Below, piece after piece: positions 32,584-44,138 of a stretch of 64,000 nucleotides of DNA. The translations under genes were made by a program, and so were the position numbers. The notes beneath the pieces are model-generated. The model searched no databases. It was given only the letters and a program-made list of their open reading frames with translations, and was not told the origin of the DNA. Numbering within the stretch: the stretch's first letter is position 1; each line of letters begins with the position of its first letter. The DNA is from Ridgeia piscesae (Eukaryota; Annelida; Polychaeta; Sabellida; Siboglinidae), in NCBI GenBank assembly GCA_025642075.2, contig JAODUO010000942.1, forward strand, positions 86,001-150,000, read 5' to 3'.

Positions 32584-33545
32584 CTGAAACGTATGCAAGT
32601 CCATTCAGTGCTGTGGAGAACCAACTTTGCTAACAACGAAAACCTCCTAACACATCTGGCACTGAAAAAGCTAATATATTGTATTGTTACACTCCATCTT
32701 ATAGCAAACATGCTGCTTTGGGAAGATAAAATATCAGAAATAACAAGCTACTATGCCCAGTGAATATTCTCAACACAGCATATATCATTTGCATAAAAAA
32801 TTTAATATCGGCAAGTATGTACAGTTGTAGTATTAGGGGAACTGTTTTAGTCACATGACGAAAGGTTTCCAATAAAACTACAATACTGTTAGCCATGAAA
32901 ACAGCCCATCGTCTACAAAGCATACATGACATAACTCATGTATTGCACAGCACTTATGCAATTCAGAGATGGTTAAAACATGCCAACTATCAAGCTGTAG
33001 AATGGTCTGGATTTAAGATGGTTTTTAAGTCACTCTCAGTATGGTGCACTTGGTGGTACATAAGTCAACCTGCTTGTCAATCATCAAACTGGAATCAACA
33101 GCACACATGGCACTTTGTAGCCAACAAAGGATTGTTTGCTCAACATCATTTAACATGCACATCTCACGTTCCGACAACATGAAACAATGTCTACAGAGAC
33201 CACAACAAAATTCTGTTAAATTACACGAATCCACTTTTTACTGGTTCCAAGTCCAAGCTCTAAAATCCACAAGACATCAAGACAGTTTCTCTTGAATTTT
33301 GTATCACAAGAATATACTGCTTTCCCTAGTTAGTCATAAAGTCTATGAAACAGCTTAGATAGCTGCCAGAATCAAATTTCAAATCACTAACTTGTTTTTA
33401 TAGCAGTCACATACACAATGATCGATATAATCCTCAACTGACAGAACATTTGTGCATAAACAAAGACAAACATTCTTCTAATTTTCTCTTTCAGAAATCA
33501 ATTAAAAATCTTTTCATACTAGGATATGTCGTCGCTTGTTCTGTT
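32584..33545. other. Intron between exons A2 and A3
   Basis: AT-rich unique DNA. Open frames at 32895-33295 lack splice signals and family features. Confidence 0.5.
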
Positions 33546-34091
33546 CTATGCATCAGTGTTTCTGGGTTGCTTAGACGCAAAGTTAATCCCATGGCGTTCT
33601 TTGAAACAAGCCAACCATCCATTGGTTGCACGGAATGCCTCAGGATTGAAGTCCGGCTTGTCGTGGTGCATTTGCCAATAGATGAGTTTCGCCTTCTCAG
33701 CTAGAGCAGGTCCAGTCACATAGCTACCCTTCAGTATCTCCCCAACATACCATTCATAGACTGCTGCCTCATGGGCAACGTCCTTCGCCCCACGCAGATT
33801 CTTTCGTTTTAGCGCCGTTCTTGTGTCAAGTGTGCTCACAAACAAACGAACCCTGTCTTTCTTTTTCTTAATGTCTGCGACTGTTGATCTGCCAATTCCA
33901 TACTCCCTGGCAACTTTACCATGTGATGCTCCTTCTTCGAGGCGCTCAATAATTCTCAACTTGTCCTGAATACACAGGGCAATGCGATGTCGTTTTACCG
34001 TTCCTTCACTGCTGGAAGGTATCCCTTTTATGGGTACCATCATGTCCACAGGTGTCCTCACATCCCAGGCCCTTACACTCGACATTAGGTT
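33546..34091 (-). CDS. Gene A terminal exon A2, psq HTH plus CENP-B-type HTH
   Basis: Exon of 181 residues. Acceptor ACTTCGTACATTTCAG; phase 0 opening NLMSSVRAWDVRTPVD. A long leader is followed by KRHRIALCIQDKLRIIERL and VAREYGIGRSTVADIKKKK (first HTH, about residues 33-85), then HEAAVYEWYVGEILKGSY, AEKAKLIYWQM and NGWLACFKERHGI (second HTH, about 105-170). Same architecture as A3 with clear divergence, so the duplication is old. No catalytic DDE segment follows. An internal ATG is present but the sibling phase argues for splicing. Confidence 0.85.
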   Translation of the reverse strand, partial: NLMSSVRAWDVRTPVDMMVPIKGIPSSSEGTVKRHRIALCIQDKLRIIERLEEGASHGKVAREYGIGRSTVADIKKKKDRVRLFVSTLDTRTALKRKNLRGAKDVAHEAAVYEWYVGEILKGSYVTGPALAEKAKLIYWQMHHDKPDFNPEAFRATNGWLACFKERHGINFASKQPRNTDA

Positions 34092-34473
34092 CTGAAATGT
34101 ACGAAGTGTATGAACAGCAGCAATTCATCTAGTGAGAATACGAGTTCCCTAGCCACATCAATTCACTGCAAGTCTGCAACTAGCCAGTCAAAAAGACTGT
34201 ATGTATGTTAGGTCAGCCAATAACCATAGCTGTGCATTTTAAGTTCGCACTACTCAGCCAACCAGCAAAAAAGATGTGAAAACACCTGTGATTCACACAA
34301 GCCTTTAATATCAGTCTTCATTATATAAAATCGAACACAGGCCTCCAGTTAGAAAACATCACCATTTACCATTTGTCTAGTATGTTTTACAAGACACTAC
34401 CTGTGACTATGATCGACACGACTGAAATAAACCCTGCACATTCTCAATGCTTTGCCCTATTCTTATTAACACA
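34092..34473. other. Intron between exons A1 and A2
   Basis: Unique AT-rich sequence, nothing recognised. Confidence 0.45.
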
Positions 34474-34788
34474 CTAACTGTTATGACTGTCATCGGGCTC
34501 AGACCGAGATGGGTTATCTGGTGTAACATCTTTTGGGTTCTCTTTCAGTCTAACAGTTTTACGCCACAGTGTTTCTCGAGCATCGACCATGCTCATAAAA
34601 GACAACAATTGACTTTTATTCCTCCCTAGTTGTGTAACAGTTGATCGCCCAATCCCATAGTCATTTGCAATTCTCTGGTGGTTTTCACCATTCTCCAGAC
34701 GTTGTATGATTTGTAGTTTATCATATAATACCATCCGCTTTCGCTTGGTTCGTTGATCATAATGCGTTGTGGTAAGTGGCAAGTCACC
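34474..34788 (-). CDS. Gene A terminal exon A1, single psq-type HTH
   Basis: Exon of 104 residues, first after the N-terminal exon. Acceptor TTGCCTACATTTCAG; phase 0 opening GDLPLTTTHYDQRTKRK. One HTH is seen at about residues 14-65: MVLYDKLQIIQRLENGENH and RIANDYGIGRSTVTQLGRNK. The second CENP-B HTH of A2 and A3 is missing: after TVRLKENPKD the chain runs into a polar tail (DNPSRSEPDDSHNS) and stops. It is either a truncated copy or a minimal psq-only version. Confidence 0.8.
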   Translation of the reverse strand, partial: GDLPLTTTHYDQRTKRKRMVLYDKLQIIQRLENGENHQRIANDYGIGRSTVTQLGRNKSQLLSFMSMVDARETLWRKTVRLKENPKDVTPDNPSRSEPDDSHNS

Positions 34789-37700
34789 CTGAAATGTAGG
34801 CAAATCCACTGTAACCGATACCATACTTAACTATTAATCTATATCTTTTACCATAGTAACCATCTTTCAGGCCATACAGTTGATCTTCGTTAATGTTAGC
34901 AAACGGCATATCCTTGAAGTAATGTTCTGCGATGTTTTTAATTCTCATAAATGGAAAACAGAGTAAGTACATTTTAAACAAAAATGTGTTAGGACTAGAT
35001 GCCACTATCCATATAGCCCAGTATTAAAGCTCTGCGATATACAAATGTTGTTTGCTTACAATAAGTGTTTAAATTGTGTTACTAAGAAATCATGAAGAAT
35101 ATGTATAAAACTTCACACCCCATACAAAATATATGTTACAGTATACATGACATGCGGACACACACACACTAACACCAGGAACCACTAAGCTAAAGACTGG
35201 TTTCCTTTTTCAAGTACTTCTTATACTAACTGCAGTTAACCATATCTGTATGGTCTGCAAGGTGATTTCCAACATCGATTTGACCCCCATAATTTTCTTA
35301 GCTCCAACAAATCGACTATATCACTCAAAGCAAAATGCTAAATTGCACATCTACTACACTGTGTCAGAACATTTCCTGTTGATAAAGGTAAGTTACGCAT
35401 CCTATTCTACTGCCAACCAGATGCAGCTAAAATTGTATATTATAAATTCATACCACTAACACACACACATGGTTGTGCTGTATCACAGACCTGTCTCCAG
35501 TAAAATAAAGCATCAGCTTCAGAGCTAGACAGACACTATATCTGAAGAAGTTGCTTTTCTGTTCTTTTGAAACTACAGCTGTATCATGTGACAACAAACT
35601 CAACTGGCCACTGTACTAGCAAGTCAATGAATGATATCCAGACCACAGAAGACACAACCAGAAACTAATGAAGCCCAAACCACATTTCAGTACAATGTAA
35701 ACGATGTAAATGCATTATTAAGCAGCTGTTGTGTTCCATGTATACCGACAGTCACAAGAAAACATACCATGCATAACATGAACCAAATGCCAAAACTGAT
35801 GAAAAAATGCTTTGTAACATTTGTGCAGGTTTAGATTAAAAACTTTTAGTGTCACTATACATACCAATTACACCACCAAATTTTTAGGCTCAGCTAGGGA
35901 AAAGCAACCTGCTTAAATAATAACTTGCCACTGTAGAATGACTACTAATGTACAACTAGTGTTGTTTTTTATTTTGCTTCAAATTGTTTAATTCTAACCC
36001 TTCAAATGACCTAATAATAATAATATCATAAACAGTTGTCAACTTTGATAGTTGGCTCATATTTGTTGAAGGAATATTTTTCTGATAATTTTTTTTCAAA
36101 TAACTTTCTTGGCATGTTTTCATTGACTGTCAGTTCACCATGAAACACATACAATTAATGTCATTCATGGTAACTCATTCAAAAACTTCAGTTTGGTTGC
36201 ATACTATTTGGGCATATCTTTATTTGAGATTACCTAAGATATGTGATGGTTACTCAATTCATACACTTGTGCAAGGTTCAATATGTGTACTACTGTAGTA
36301 GAAGTGTACTTTTATATATTTTCTTTAGTCTAGCATGTCTTAGGTGGGGCACTGTGTGAACCACAGGAAACACTGTTTCGAACAATGCACAGCAAGGGTT
36401 ATAAACTGATAATGTACATATTTTCACCATAGAGGTGAAAGTACAGTTTATTAGGTAACTATTCTAATACCCGTATAATATGCAACCAAACATTATTTTC
36501 GATGAAAAGAACTACAAATGTTACCATCTGAAATTGTTGCTATTTTTTTCTCCAAATCTTTGTAATAATTTGGTCAGTTCACTTCCCCAGTTAATATCGG
36601 CCTTAAACTTCACATAATAAAATAGCTAAATTCACAATCAACTAACAAAAGTATGAGTTAAAAGCAAACAGATGGCAACATTTTAACAAAGCCAGGATCT
36701 AGGATACTTTACTACTTACCTTATGAACAGAACTGGGAAAATAGATGATGCGAAAGGGCAGTCTTTAATAGTGTTGAACAAATATTTTAATAATTATTTT
36801 GTAAATATTACTGTTCCATCTAGAAATCACCCATGATTAAAAACAAATAACCACTGCCCAGGTACCAGTAATAGTAATTATAAACTAACAATTTCAGTCA
36901 AAAACACGCATATTTTTATGAAACACAACTGTACGGGTGATTTCCAAAAAAAGAATGGGTGACAGAAGGAATGTCCTTACATATCAATAAGATTGTTTGC
37001 CAAATGTTCTCAACTTGTAGATGCATTACATTTTTTTCCAGTTTAAGCATTCAAGATGTTCTGTCAATCTACGAAAGGCCAATTATTTTAGTACTTCATA
37101 CTGTGTTATGTACGCATAAAATATTTAAAGATAAAAAGAAAGTCACAAAAAGTACTGAAAAAATGTTGTTTCTGAAATGATGTCCTTCTATACGAAAACA
37201 CTAGTTTCTTTTCTCCTAGTTTCTATTGATCTTCTTTTCAAGATGATTACCTACACAAAATCTTACAATTAACTCAATTAGGAATCCTGCATCAGAGTTG
37301 ATATATACCAAACACAGAGGAAAAGTAACCTACATCCTGGCTTTCAACATCACACCTGCAGTCAAGACATACTTTCCTTTCTTGGACAAAGTAACATTTA
37401 AGACCATAAAAGGCAGGTAGATAGGAATATTTTCAACGTGCCAAAAAGTTAATTTTTCCTTTCCAACATATATAATGGGTCAAATAATCATAATGCATAT
37501 GATCACGTGATATTGACATGTTCGATCCATGAATAAGTCATTCAGACATAAGAAGTTGTTACAAAAGTTACCTTTATTGGTAGTAAACATACAATTAATA
37601 AATTGTAATTTGGGTATTTTTTTCAAAACCATTTCTCCTAGGGTGTCTGGCGTAAAAAAACAGCAATTTTCTCTCTCGAAATTTGACAAAAGCAACCTTT

Positions 37701-37800
37701 CTTGGTTTTTACTTTTAATGCAAAATGTTTGTCCAAAAACAGGATATATGTCTAACCACAGGTGTCCTTTAACATAGTCGACAATATGAAATAACCTTAC
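34789..37800. other. Gene A intron between N-terminal exon and first terminal exon
   Basis: About 3 kb, AT-rich. The donor CAG|GTAAGG is at its high-coordinate end (GT at 37799-37800). No further exon with acceptor, phase 0 and known motif was found. The open frame that continues from the N-terminal exon to 37480 is intron read-through and would add an AT-rich, Phe/Asn/Cys-rich tail, so an intron-retained isoform without a DNA-binding domain is formally possible. Confidence 0.55.
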
Positions 37801-38821
37801 CTGTGACATATGCTGGCTTTGCTGACTTGGTGTGCCCGACATTGATGCACTTGGACTTGCTGTTGTCTGAGGTAGAGAGTGCGCGCTGATTGATGGCAAC
37901 TGGTCCCACGTCGAACAACCAGGAAACACTGGTGCCGATGTGGATAACGTTAACGAGTGAGGAAGAAGGTTCGCTGCTGACGACACTATGCTGCTGATTG
38001 TATCTTGAGTCACTGTAGCAGCACCAACTGATGTTAACGTGCCACTGGTGTCCATCATACCCGTCCGATTGTAAGAATCCATTTGGCACGATAACGCATC
38101 TAAACCAGCTTCCTCTTTTATCACAACTACATCATCGTCCGATTCCGACTCTTCTTTCACCGACCGATCACCGGATTCGTCAACAGACCTTGACTTTTTT
38201 AACGGAGGCTGACGAATGTGGTCTGATGAGTCTATGCTGCGTTCTCTATGCAAAGTATCACCGCCACCTGTGGTTGAACTGCCCGTGTCGAAATCACGCA
38301 TGGCGAATGTCATTGAAGATGGTGCAGAATCACTCGAGTAACTTGTTTGCGTATCACCCATATCACCCACTGATCCGCTGTCACCATGCATTGACCTAAA
38401 CAGTTTTCGAGGCACTGGTGCACTGCTGCCATTTGGAGTTGTCACTAACTGACCATCATCCTCTGACTTGTCCAACTGTACCATAATACTCAAATCAGGT
38501 GCACTGTCCAGGCCATCTTTTATATCTTGATGTGCTGATGTCCGTGTTGCTTCTATGCGGAATTCCCTGTGATCATCTGGCGAGTCCAGGTCTTTGTCCA
38601 GACCCAGGTCGGTGCGTATCGTCTCTTTAATGCTGACCAGGAACACATCATCCTGATCAAGAGTTATGCCAATGAGCGCTTCAATGGCAAACTCTGACTG
38701 GTAGTTGAGCCCATTCTTGCACAGAAGTGTAATTGTCTCAGTTAGTAGTGCTTTCACACGCATCTGATCCGCTTTCAGTACCATGTTTTCGTCTTTTCTC
38801 TTTCCGAGGCGTTGGGTACTT
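37801..38821 (-). CDS. Gene A shared N-terminal exon
   Basis: ATG at 38784-38782; coding to 37801, 328 residues; 37 nt of 5' UTR back to an acceptor (TTTATTACAG). Residues 1-56 (MVLKADQMRVKALL to DVFLVSIKETI) form a helical-looking conserved block whose closest match in the window is gene B; I do not recognise the family, and it is not BTB. The rest is Ser/Thr/Asp-rich and probably disordered, with a basic stretch PPLKKSRSVD (likely nuclear localisation) and DDDVVVIKEEAG (IKEE, SUMO-consensus type). It ends SQQSQHMSQ at CAG|GTAAGG in phase 0, which matches every terminal exon. By analogy to lola the block may mediate self- or partner association; this is inference. Confidence 0.88.
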
Positions 38822-41004
38822 CTGTAATAAAGAATAAATAAACGATCTATACAAAATACATAAAAAACATCACTATTTCAATCAAAACACTGAAAATCTA
38901 GCTTAAAATATATATAATATACAAAAATACACCAGCTCCATAAAACTTTTGCATGTATAAATCTGAACATTGTGTGCACAACAGAAATGTATTAACAAAT
39001 TCTGAAATATTACACAAGTGTTCTACCTTTTTGAATCTAGACTATCACCAATTGCGCTATAGGCAAAACAGTTTTGCAAGATGGCAAAAATAAATAAACT
39101 CTTATCCAAATTGGCAAAAAATTATGCTGGTTATTATTATTGACGTTATCAGCAGTGCATGATTGTATTATTCACCGCTCAGATGTGTCGAAGTTGCCCA
39201 AACAATCACACCGACCCAAATAACCAGTCAGCGTTTTACAGGGTAAACATTAGGTCACTCATTCCTACATTTAGCCAACTCATAGACAAATCCAGGGTTA
39301 ATTCAATTACAAAATGTGTTGCTTGGACAATGGAAACCTACATGATGACACTAGCTACAAGTTTTAGTCGAGTACTCAACACTGTACCTGACAGGTTCCC
39401 TATTATTGCTCAACTGTCAGCACAGTCACATAGGATGCCGATTAAATAATCGATGTGCCTTCTGGTAAATATTCAACCAAATCTCAATGTAGGTTTGATC
39501 TAATTTATGTATATTTGACAAGACTCATTACCAGAACACATTACAGAGAGAAAGATGCCTGTCAAAAACATGTTTTATCATTTATAGCCTGTGTCACCCA
39601 GGCCTGAATTACACTCTACCTAAAGTGCCTATATACTATTACAGTTAAAGGGTAAAAGTGTCAATGGTTTAACTTATAGCCTGTGCCACCCAGGCCTGAA
39701 TAACTATAGACTATTAGTTAGAGTAAAAAAAGTCAATGGTTTGAGTTTACAAAAACTAACCACTACAATCAAAATTTTCAAAGTTGACTCAGAAAGTGGT
39801 CTTAACTCTTTACTGTGCAGACCGTCCAAAACCGCCCAACCCCTCGTACGCGCAGACCGTCCAAAACCGCCCAGTAAACTCACAGCCTTTCGTTTACCAC
39901 AATCACATCCTTCTTTTACATTAACCAGCCACTCAAACTGCTAATCTAAGCTCTATGTATGTCACGGAAACATGTGCTGTCGCCATCTTGTTAAAATTGT
40001 TTTCGTTTGCAAATTAACTCAATTAAGTGAGTTTATTTGGAAGGATATTGAAGTGCGTTCGTCTAGTTAACCTCCAACATCGTGCGGCATTTGGCGGATA
40101 TTACCGAGATCATTTCTCGATGGAAAGTCGAGTCGGATATCGATGTTTGCAACGTGAATAATGTCGACAGCGATCACGGAGACCCTGTTATCATCCATCT
40201 ACGTTGTAGACTTTTCGTTGTCGAGATACGAAGATGACCCGTTGGCAGCAAGTTCATTTTTGCCGATATGCAGCCATTTTGTTGATCGGATCACCGTCTT
40301 TTCTTCGTTTGTTTGATATATTTTAGTGTATTTTATTAATATGCACTATGGTCACATTGCTTCTGATAAGGTAGCATCAATTTGTGAAAGGAGTCTGCTA
40401 TCCTTCGTTATTAGTGTTGATTTTTTCTTTCGTCGCATTGGCGTTGTTTACAAAAGCAATTATAATTTGAAAACTAACCGTCAAAGTTGGATAAATGTTT
40501 TACTAGGATAAAACTAACATACATGGCTACATTAGTTCCACAGGATCACTGCGTGTTCTAAAAAATTTAATATGTAGCATGATGAAGTTGCTTATTTATT
40601 TTGTCATCATAATTGTTAAAGTTGGCTTCAAGATCTGAAATGTAATCGACTGCAACACATAAATTTTAATAACACATTTTATTCACACAATCATTCCATG
40701 TACAGTGCAGTTAATTTCATATATTTTCATGCATTGGTTGTTGAGTTATTAGAATTTTAATGCAAGCAACATGCAGCGTAATTCACAGCTGGCTGCCATC
40801 TTAAAATTGCCTGTGGAAAAATCTTGGCAAAACCATCGGAACTATGAATGGGACCAGCTTGGTCGAGGCTACCAATCAAAACTCAGCTTCTATTTGCACT
40901 TTGGAAAAATAATACGTCACGGTGGCAACTTCTGATTCTACCATAACAAAGGAGAGCTAAGCGGTTCGTTAAGTGTCAGTTTTCAATGAAATTGTGACAG
41001 CAAT
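38822..41004. other. 5' region of gene A, with a small tandem duplication
   Basis: Contains an intron and presumably an untranslated first exon of gene A. Two tandem copies of a block starting TATAGCCTGTGTCACCCAGG lie at about 39586 and 39676. A pair of CAGACCGTCCAAAACCGCCC motifs lies at about 39820-39870. A more CpG-rich patch is at about 40060-40260. I cannot fix the first exon or its donor from sequence alone. Confidence 0.45.
39975..40260 (-). promoter_or_regulatory. Candidate promoter / first-exon region of gene A
   Basis: AAGATGGCG (YY1-like) on the minus strand at 39981-39990, and a second related AAGATGGCAGCC at about 40793-40802, both followed on the plus strand by the same TTAAAATTG. 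Between them is the most CpG-rich patch of the A-B spacer. YY1-like AAGATGGCG elements commonly sit near transcription starts in animals. The assignment is inferred. Confidence 0.3.
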
Positions 41005-41178
41005 ATGCCACACTGTTCCTCGTACGGTTGTAGCAACAGGACAGGGAAAGACAGTACCAGAGAGCTGCCTTTTTGTTACCCTTTGAATCGACCAGAACTG
41101 AAACAGCGGTCCAGTGGATTTGTTGGAATTGAGTCAGACACAGTGCGGATGCCAGACAACCGGGTTGGATTGACCTAA
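41005..41178 (+). pseudogene. THAP-domain fragment
   Basis: ATG followed by PHCSSYGCSNRTGKDSTREL, then PFCYPLNRPELKQR and FVGIESD; 57 codons then TAA. MPxxC-x4-GCxNR ... FPxxxPEL is the start of a THAP zinc-binding domain (C2CH). The expected Trp after PELxxx is missing (QRSSGFVG), and so are the later Cys, His and AVPTIF box. No acceptable donor follows, so it is most likely the decayed 5' end of a THAP gene or P-element-like transposon. It lies between the two divergent genes. Confidence 0.6.
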
Positions 41179-42818
41179 CTATGAAAACGACTACCAACAG
41201 TCCCCAAACTTCTCACATATCTACTCTTACATACATATACATACATTATGTTACAAAAAATTATTTGCATTCCTCTAACAAAGAAAATTCACAAAACAAA
41301 TGTGCAGATCATGACAGCAACTTCTTCGGCGGAATTATAATTTCACGTGTTTAGCTTTCTTTTATGTAATCATGTCTTATCAATATTTAGTAACTTAAAA
41401 TTAGGTGTTTTGTTGTGAATAATGTATCGCATTTTATTTAATATTAAGTCTTGTTTTGACAAAATGGCTATAAAAAAATAGCCTATTATTACAGATTAAA
41501 AAGTATAAGTGATTTGCTAAGTGTTTCAATTTGAATAATGAATGTGTATCAGATTTTAATAATGTATTACCAGGCTAAAACTGGCATGCGTGGCTAAATT
41601 TATTTAATTGTATTACTGTGAACAATTTGTCTCCAGCAATCAAAATTACTTTCAAGTTACAACCCGGAGAAACAGACTTTCAAAAAGCAAATAGACATTT
41701 GTGTACTTCCAAAATGAGAAATTTAATGCTTGTCTGGTACAAAAGCACATTGGAAAAATAGGCCAAGAGGTTCTAAGACTAAGTCCTCTGGACTACACAG
41801 CGAGTTATATTGTATGCATCCACTGATCCATTTATTACTACTCATAAGCATGCCTAAAATGTTATACCAACGCTTTGGTGCTAGTGGCTGCCCAGCCCCA
41901 GGTGTGCCCGGTAACAAAATATGTGAATCATGTGCTACCGCATTGATTATGGTTTTTTATACGAGTACAACCAACTAGAACTTAACTTTAATGTAACAAC
42001 GGCATATTTATAATATCAGATGAAAGAAAGTATTTTATCTAAATCGGTAACGTCACGAATTGCGAAGAATTGCAACGAATTTTCAAAAACGCGCCAAAGC
42101 TAACTGCCACTGGTGGCGCTGCGATCTTTTAACCGCTCAAGCACCTCAAATTTATGCACACCTCGCTTGATCATTTCCCTATTGTATGCTCTAAAATCAA
42201 AATACTACCTTTCATGAACGCGGTCTAATTGGTCCTGGATGTGCACCACAACATAAGCATCTATTATTAGCGTAAATGATGCAAATATATTGCATAAAAA
42301 GTTATAAAACGACGTCCGTTTAAACACCAACGCCTCTTTGTTCAGCTTGGTATGAATTGCCCGGATGTTGCTGTCACAGAACATATTCGGACTTATAAAA
42401 TGTTAATTAGTTTTCGCTCGTTGGTAGCGTTAGTGCTCACTCTTTCGCAAGATATCTATGGGCTAAATATTTAATGATGAATCCGTATTTTTCGCAAACA
42501 AGCTATTAGAAACGTTGTCTTGAGCGAACTACAAAAATATTGGCTTAATCCAAACTCATACGACACAATAGGACAATCATTTCCCAACAAATATGTACGT
42601 ATGTCCTATCAGACAATACACTTAGCATTTGAAACGTGTTTACCATAGCTTGTAGACATGACATCGAAATAATGTCATTTAATTAATTACAATGCATCAA
42701 TATTAATGAATAAAAAAATTAAGCACTTTTTATGTTGTTATCACTGCATATGTGCCATATACAGCATTTGTTCAAATAGAAAAACACATCGTTCTGACTT
42801 GATAAATAACAATAAAAA

Positions 42819-42864
<46 letters not shown>

Positions 42865-43321
42865 TTTTTTAATATATGGGATATCGGTTTCACGTACGTG
42901 CATATTTGTTGGGAAATGTCACTCAAGGTCTGACAAGGAGGGTGCGGTTGGCAATTGGACTGCTTATAAACTACCTTATCTAGACATGTCATTGGGTGTC
43001 CATGGGGCTTACCAGATTGGTACTCCCATGGGTGACGGGTGCAACAGCGGGAGGGTAATGACTGTAAATCCTGGCAAAGCATGCCGAACTGTGCCAGCCT
43101 TTTCACCCTTTATGTGCAACCGTCGTAAATATTTCAGGGAAACTATTTCGGCGTACCTCTCATCAACGAAACCATGGACTTCCGGTTTTATTAGTAATTT
43201 TTAAATGTTTTCACCGTTCAAAATACCCGCAAATAGTTCACTGTAACTCGTTTCGTAGTTTCACGTCAATTCAATACAACGAAGTCACATAAGGTTACCG
43301 TATATACTGTCTTTAATACTT
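41179..43321. other. Spacer between genes A and B
   Basis: AT-rich, no supported gene. It includes a TA microsatellite (42821-42862). Short open frames at 41723-41978 and 42706-43204 lack family or splice support. Confidence 0.5.
42821..42862. repeat. (AT)n microsatellite
   Basis: About 21 uninterrupted AT dinucleotides. Confidence 0.97.
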
Positions 43322-43330
43322 TATATAAAG
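43322..43330 (+). promoter_or_regulatory. TATA-like element of gene B
   Basis: TATATAAAG followed by a more GC-rich stretch with C/T-rich sequence and then a good donor (AAA|GTGAGT at 43525). This is the order expected for a core promoter and untranslated first exon. Inferred. Confidence 0.35.
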
Positions 43331-43349
43331 TCTCGGCATCAAACTCTGT

Positions 43350-43524
43350 CCAGCGTCCCTTCTGGCGGCTCTGGGCTCTGCCTCTGGTCTGCCCTGCATT
43401 GTCACAGATTCAGTGTGTGTCACTCTGTGAGCGTCTTCGTCGTTCTTGACTTCGCCTACGGCTAATACATCGACAGACTACACTGCCAGTAACCGACTGA
43501 CAAGAGTGGAAGTCGAAACAGAAA
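43350..43524 (+). other. Putative untranslated first exon of gene B
   Basis: GC-richer stretch that starts roughly 25-30 bp after the TATA-like element and ends at GAAA|GTGAGT. No long open frame, so it would be 5' UTR spliced to the acceptor at 45931-45932. The start is a guess. Confidence 0.35.
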
Positions 43525-43587
43525 GTGAGTTAGTACCTTATACATGTAAACACAGTCACTAAAAGTAGAAAACAACATTCCTTATCC

Positions 43588-44130
43588 GGTAATCTTCCAG
43601 TTAACTGGCCTAAATTATTAGGGCCTTTTCAAAACATGTTTACCACCTTTTTTCGATGTGTATATGTTCGGAATGTGAAAATGTTCGATGTCACAGGATG
43701 TGAGCGGTTAGCGCATCACAGAGATTAGGACCGCAAAGGCGATTTCTAGGAGTGTGCATTGCGAAGTCGAAATATAGAAAACAATTAACAATATCTTATC
43801 AATTTAAACTTAAAACAAATCTGTATTATACAGAATACAAATTAATGTTGTAGCCTAACGTTTGGGGACATATCCGCAAATCGCAAGACATCGTCTTTAC
43901 GGTCCAGATACTTGTGTGATGCGCTAACCGCTCAACCCCTGTGACATCGGATTATTTACGTCGATTCAATGGCATTAAATTGCTATAAAACAAAATAAAA
44001 AAAATTATATCTGACTTCTTTATACTGGAAGTTATGTAGAATGACATTCCAAACGTATACACATGGAAAACAGGTGGTAAACATTTTCTGAAAAGAATAA
44101 TAATTTAGGCCAGTTAACTGGAAGATTACC
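43588..44130. mobile_element. Foldback / MITE-like element with long inverted repeats
   Basis: Termini GGTAATCTTCCAGTTAACTG and its inverse CAGTTAACTGGAAGATTACC. The arms stay alignable inward over more than 150 bp (for example GCGGTTAGCGCATCACA against TGTGATGCGCTAACCGCTC). Flanks CCTTATCC (43580-43587) and CATTATCC (44131-44138) match at 7 of 8 bases, consistent with an 8-bp target-site duplication of hAT type. No coding capacity, so non-autonomous. It sits in the first intron of gene B. Confidence 0.75.
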
Positions 44131-44138
44131 CATTATCC

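Larger units (their letters stand above)
1469..38821 (-). other. Gene A locus: one N-terminal exon plus 26 alternative terminal exons
   Basis: The transcription unit is inferred from sequence. The N-terminal exon (37801-38821) ends at a CAG|GTAAGG donor in phase 0. Downstream on the same strand lie 26 open exons, each preceded by a pyrimidine/TG-rich tract and AG, each open in phase 0 from the acceptor, and each closed by its own stop. In transcript order they are three psq/CENP-B HTH exons, one piggyBac-type Cys-rich exon and 22 C2H2 exons. Nearly all lack an exon-internal initiator ATG at the right place, so they need the upstream exon. The layout matches Drosophila lola and mod(mdg4), which use a BTB N-terminus; the N-terminal domain here is different. 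Whether isoforms form by cis or trans splicing cannot be seen. Confidence 0.85.

Noticed and set aside
37480..37800. C-terminal extension of the gene A N-terminal exon
   Set aside because: Lies past a consensus donor CAG|GTAAGG and has intron-like AT-rich composition; kept only as a possible retained-intron tail.
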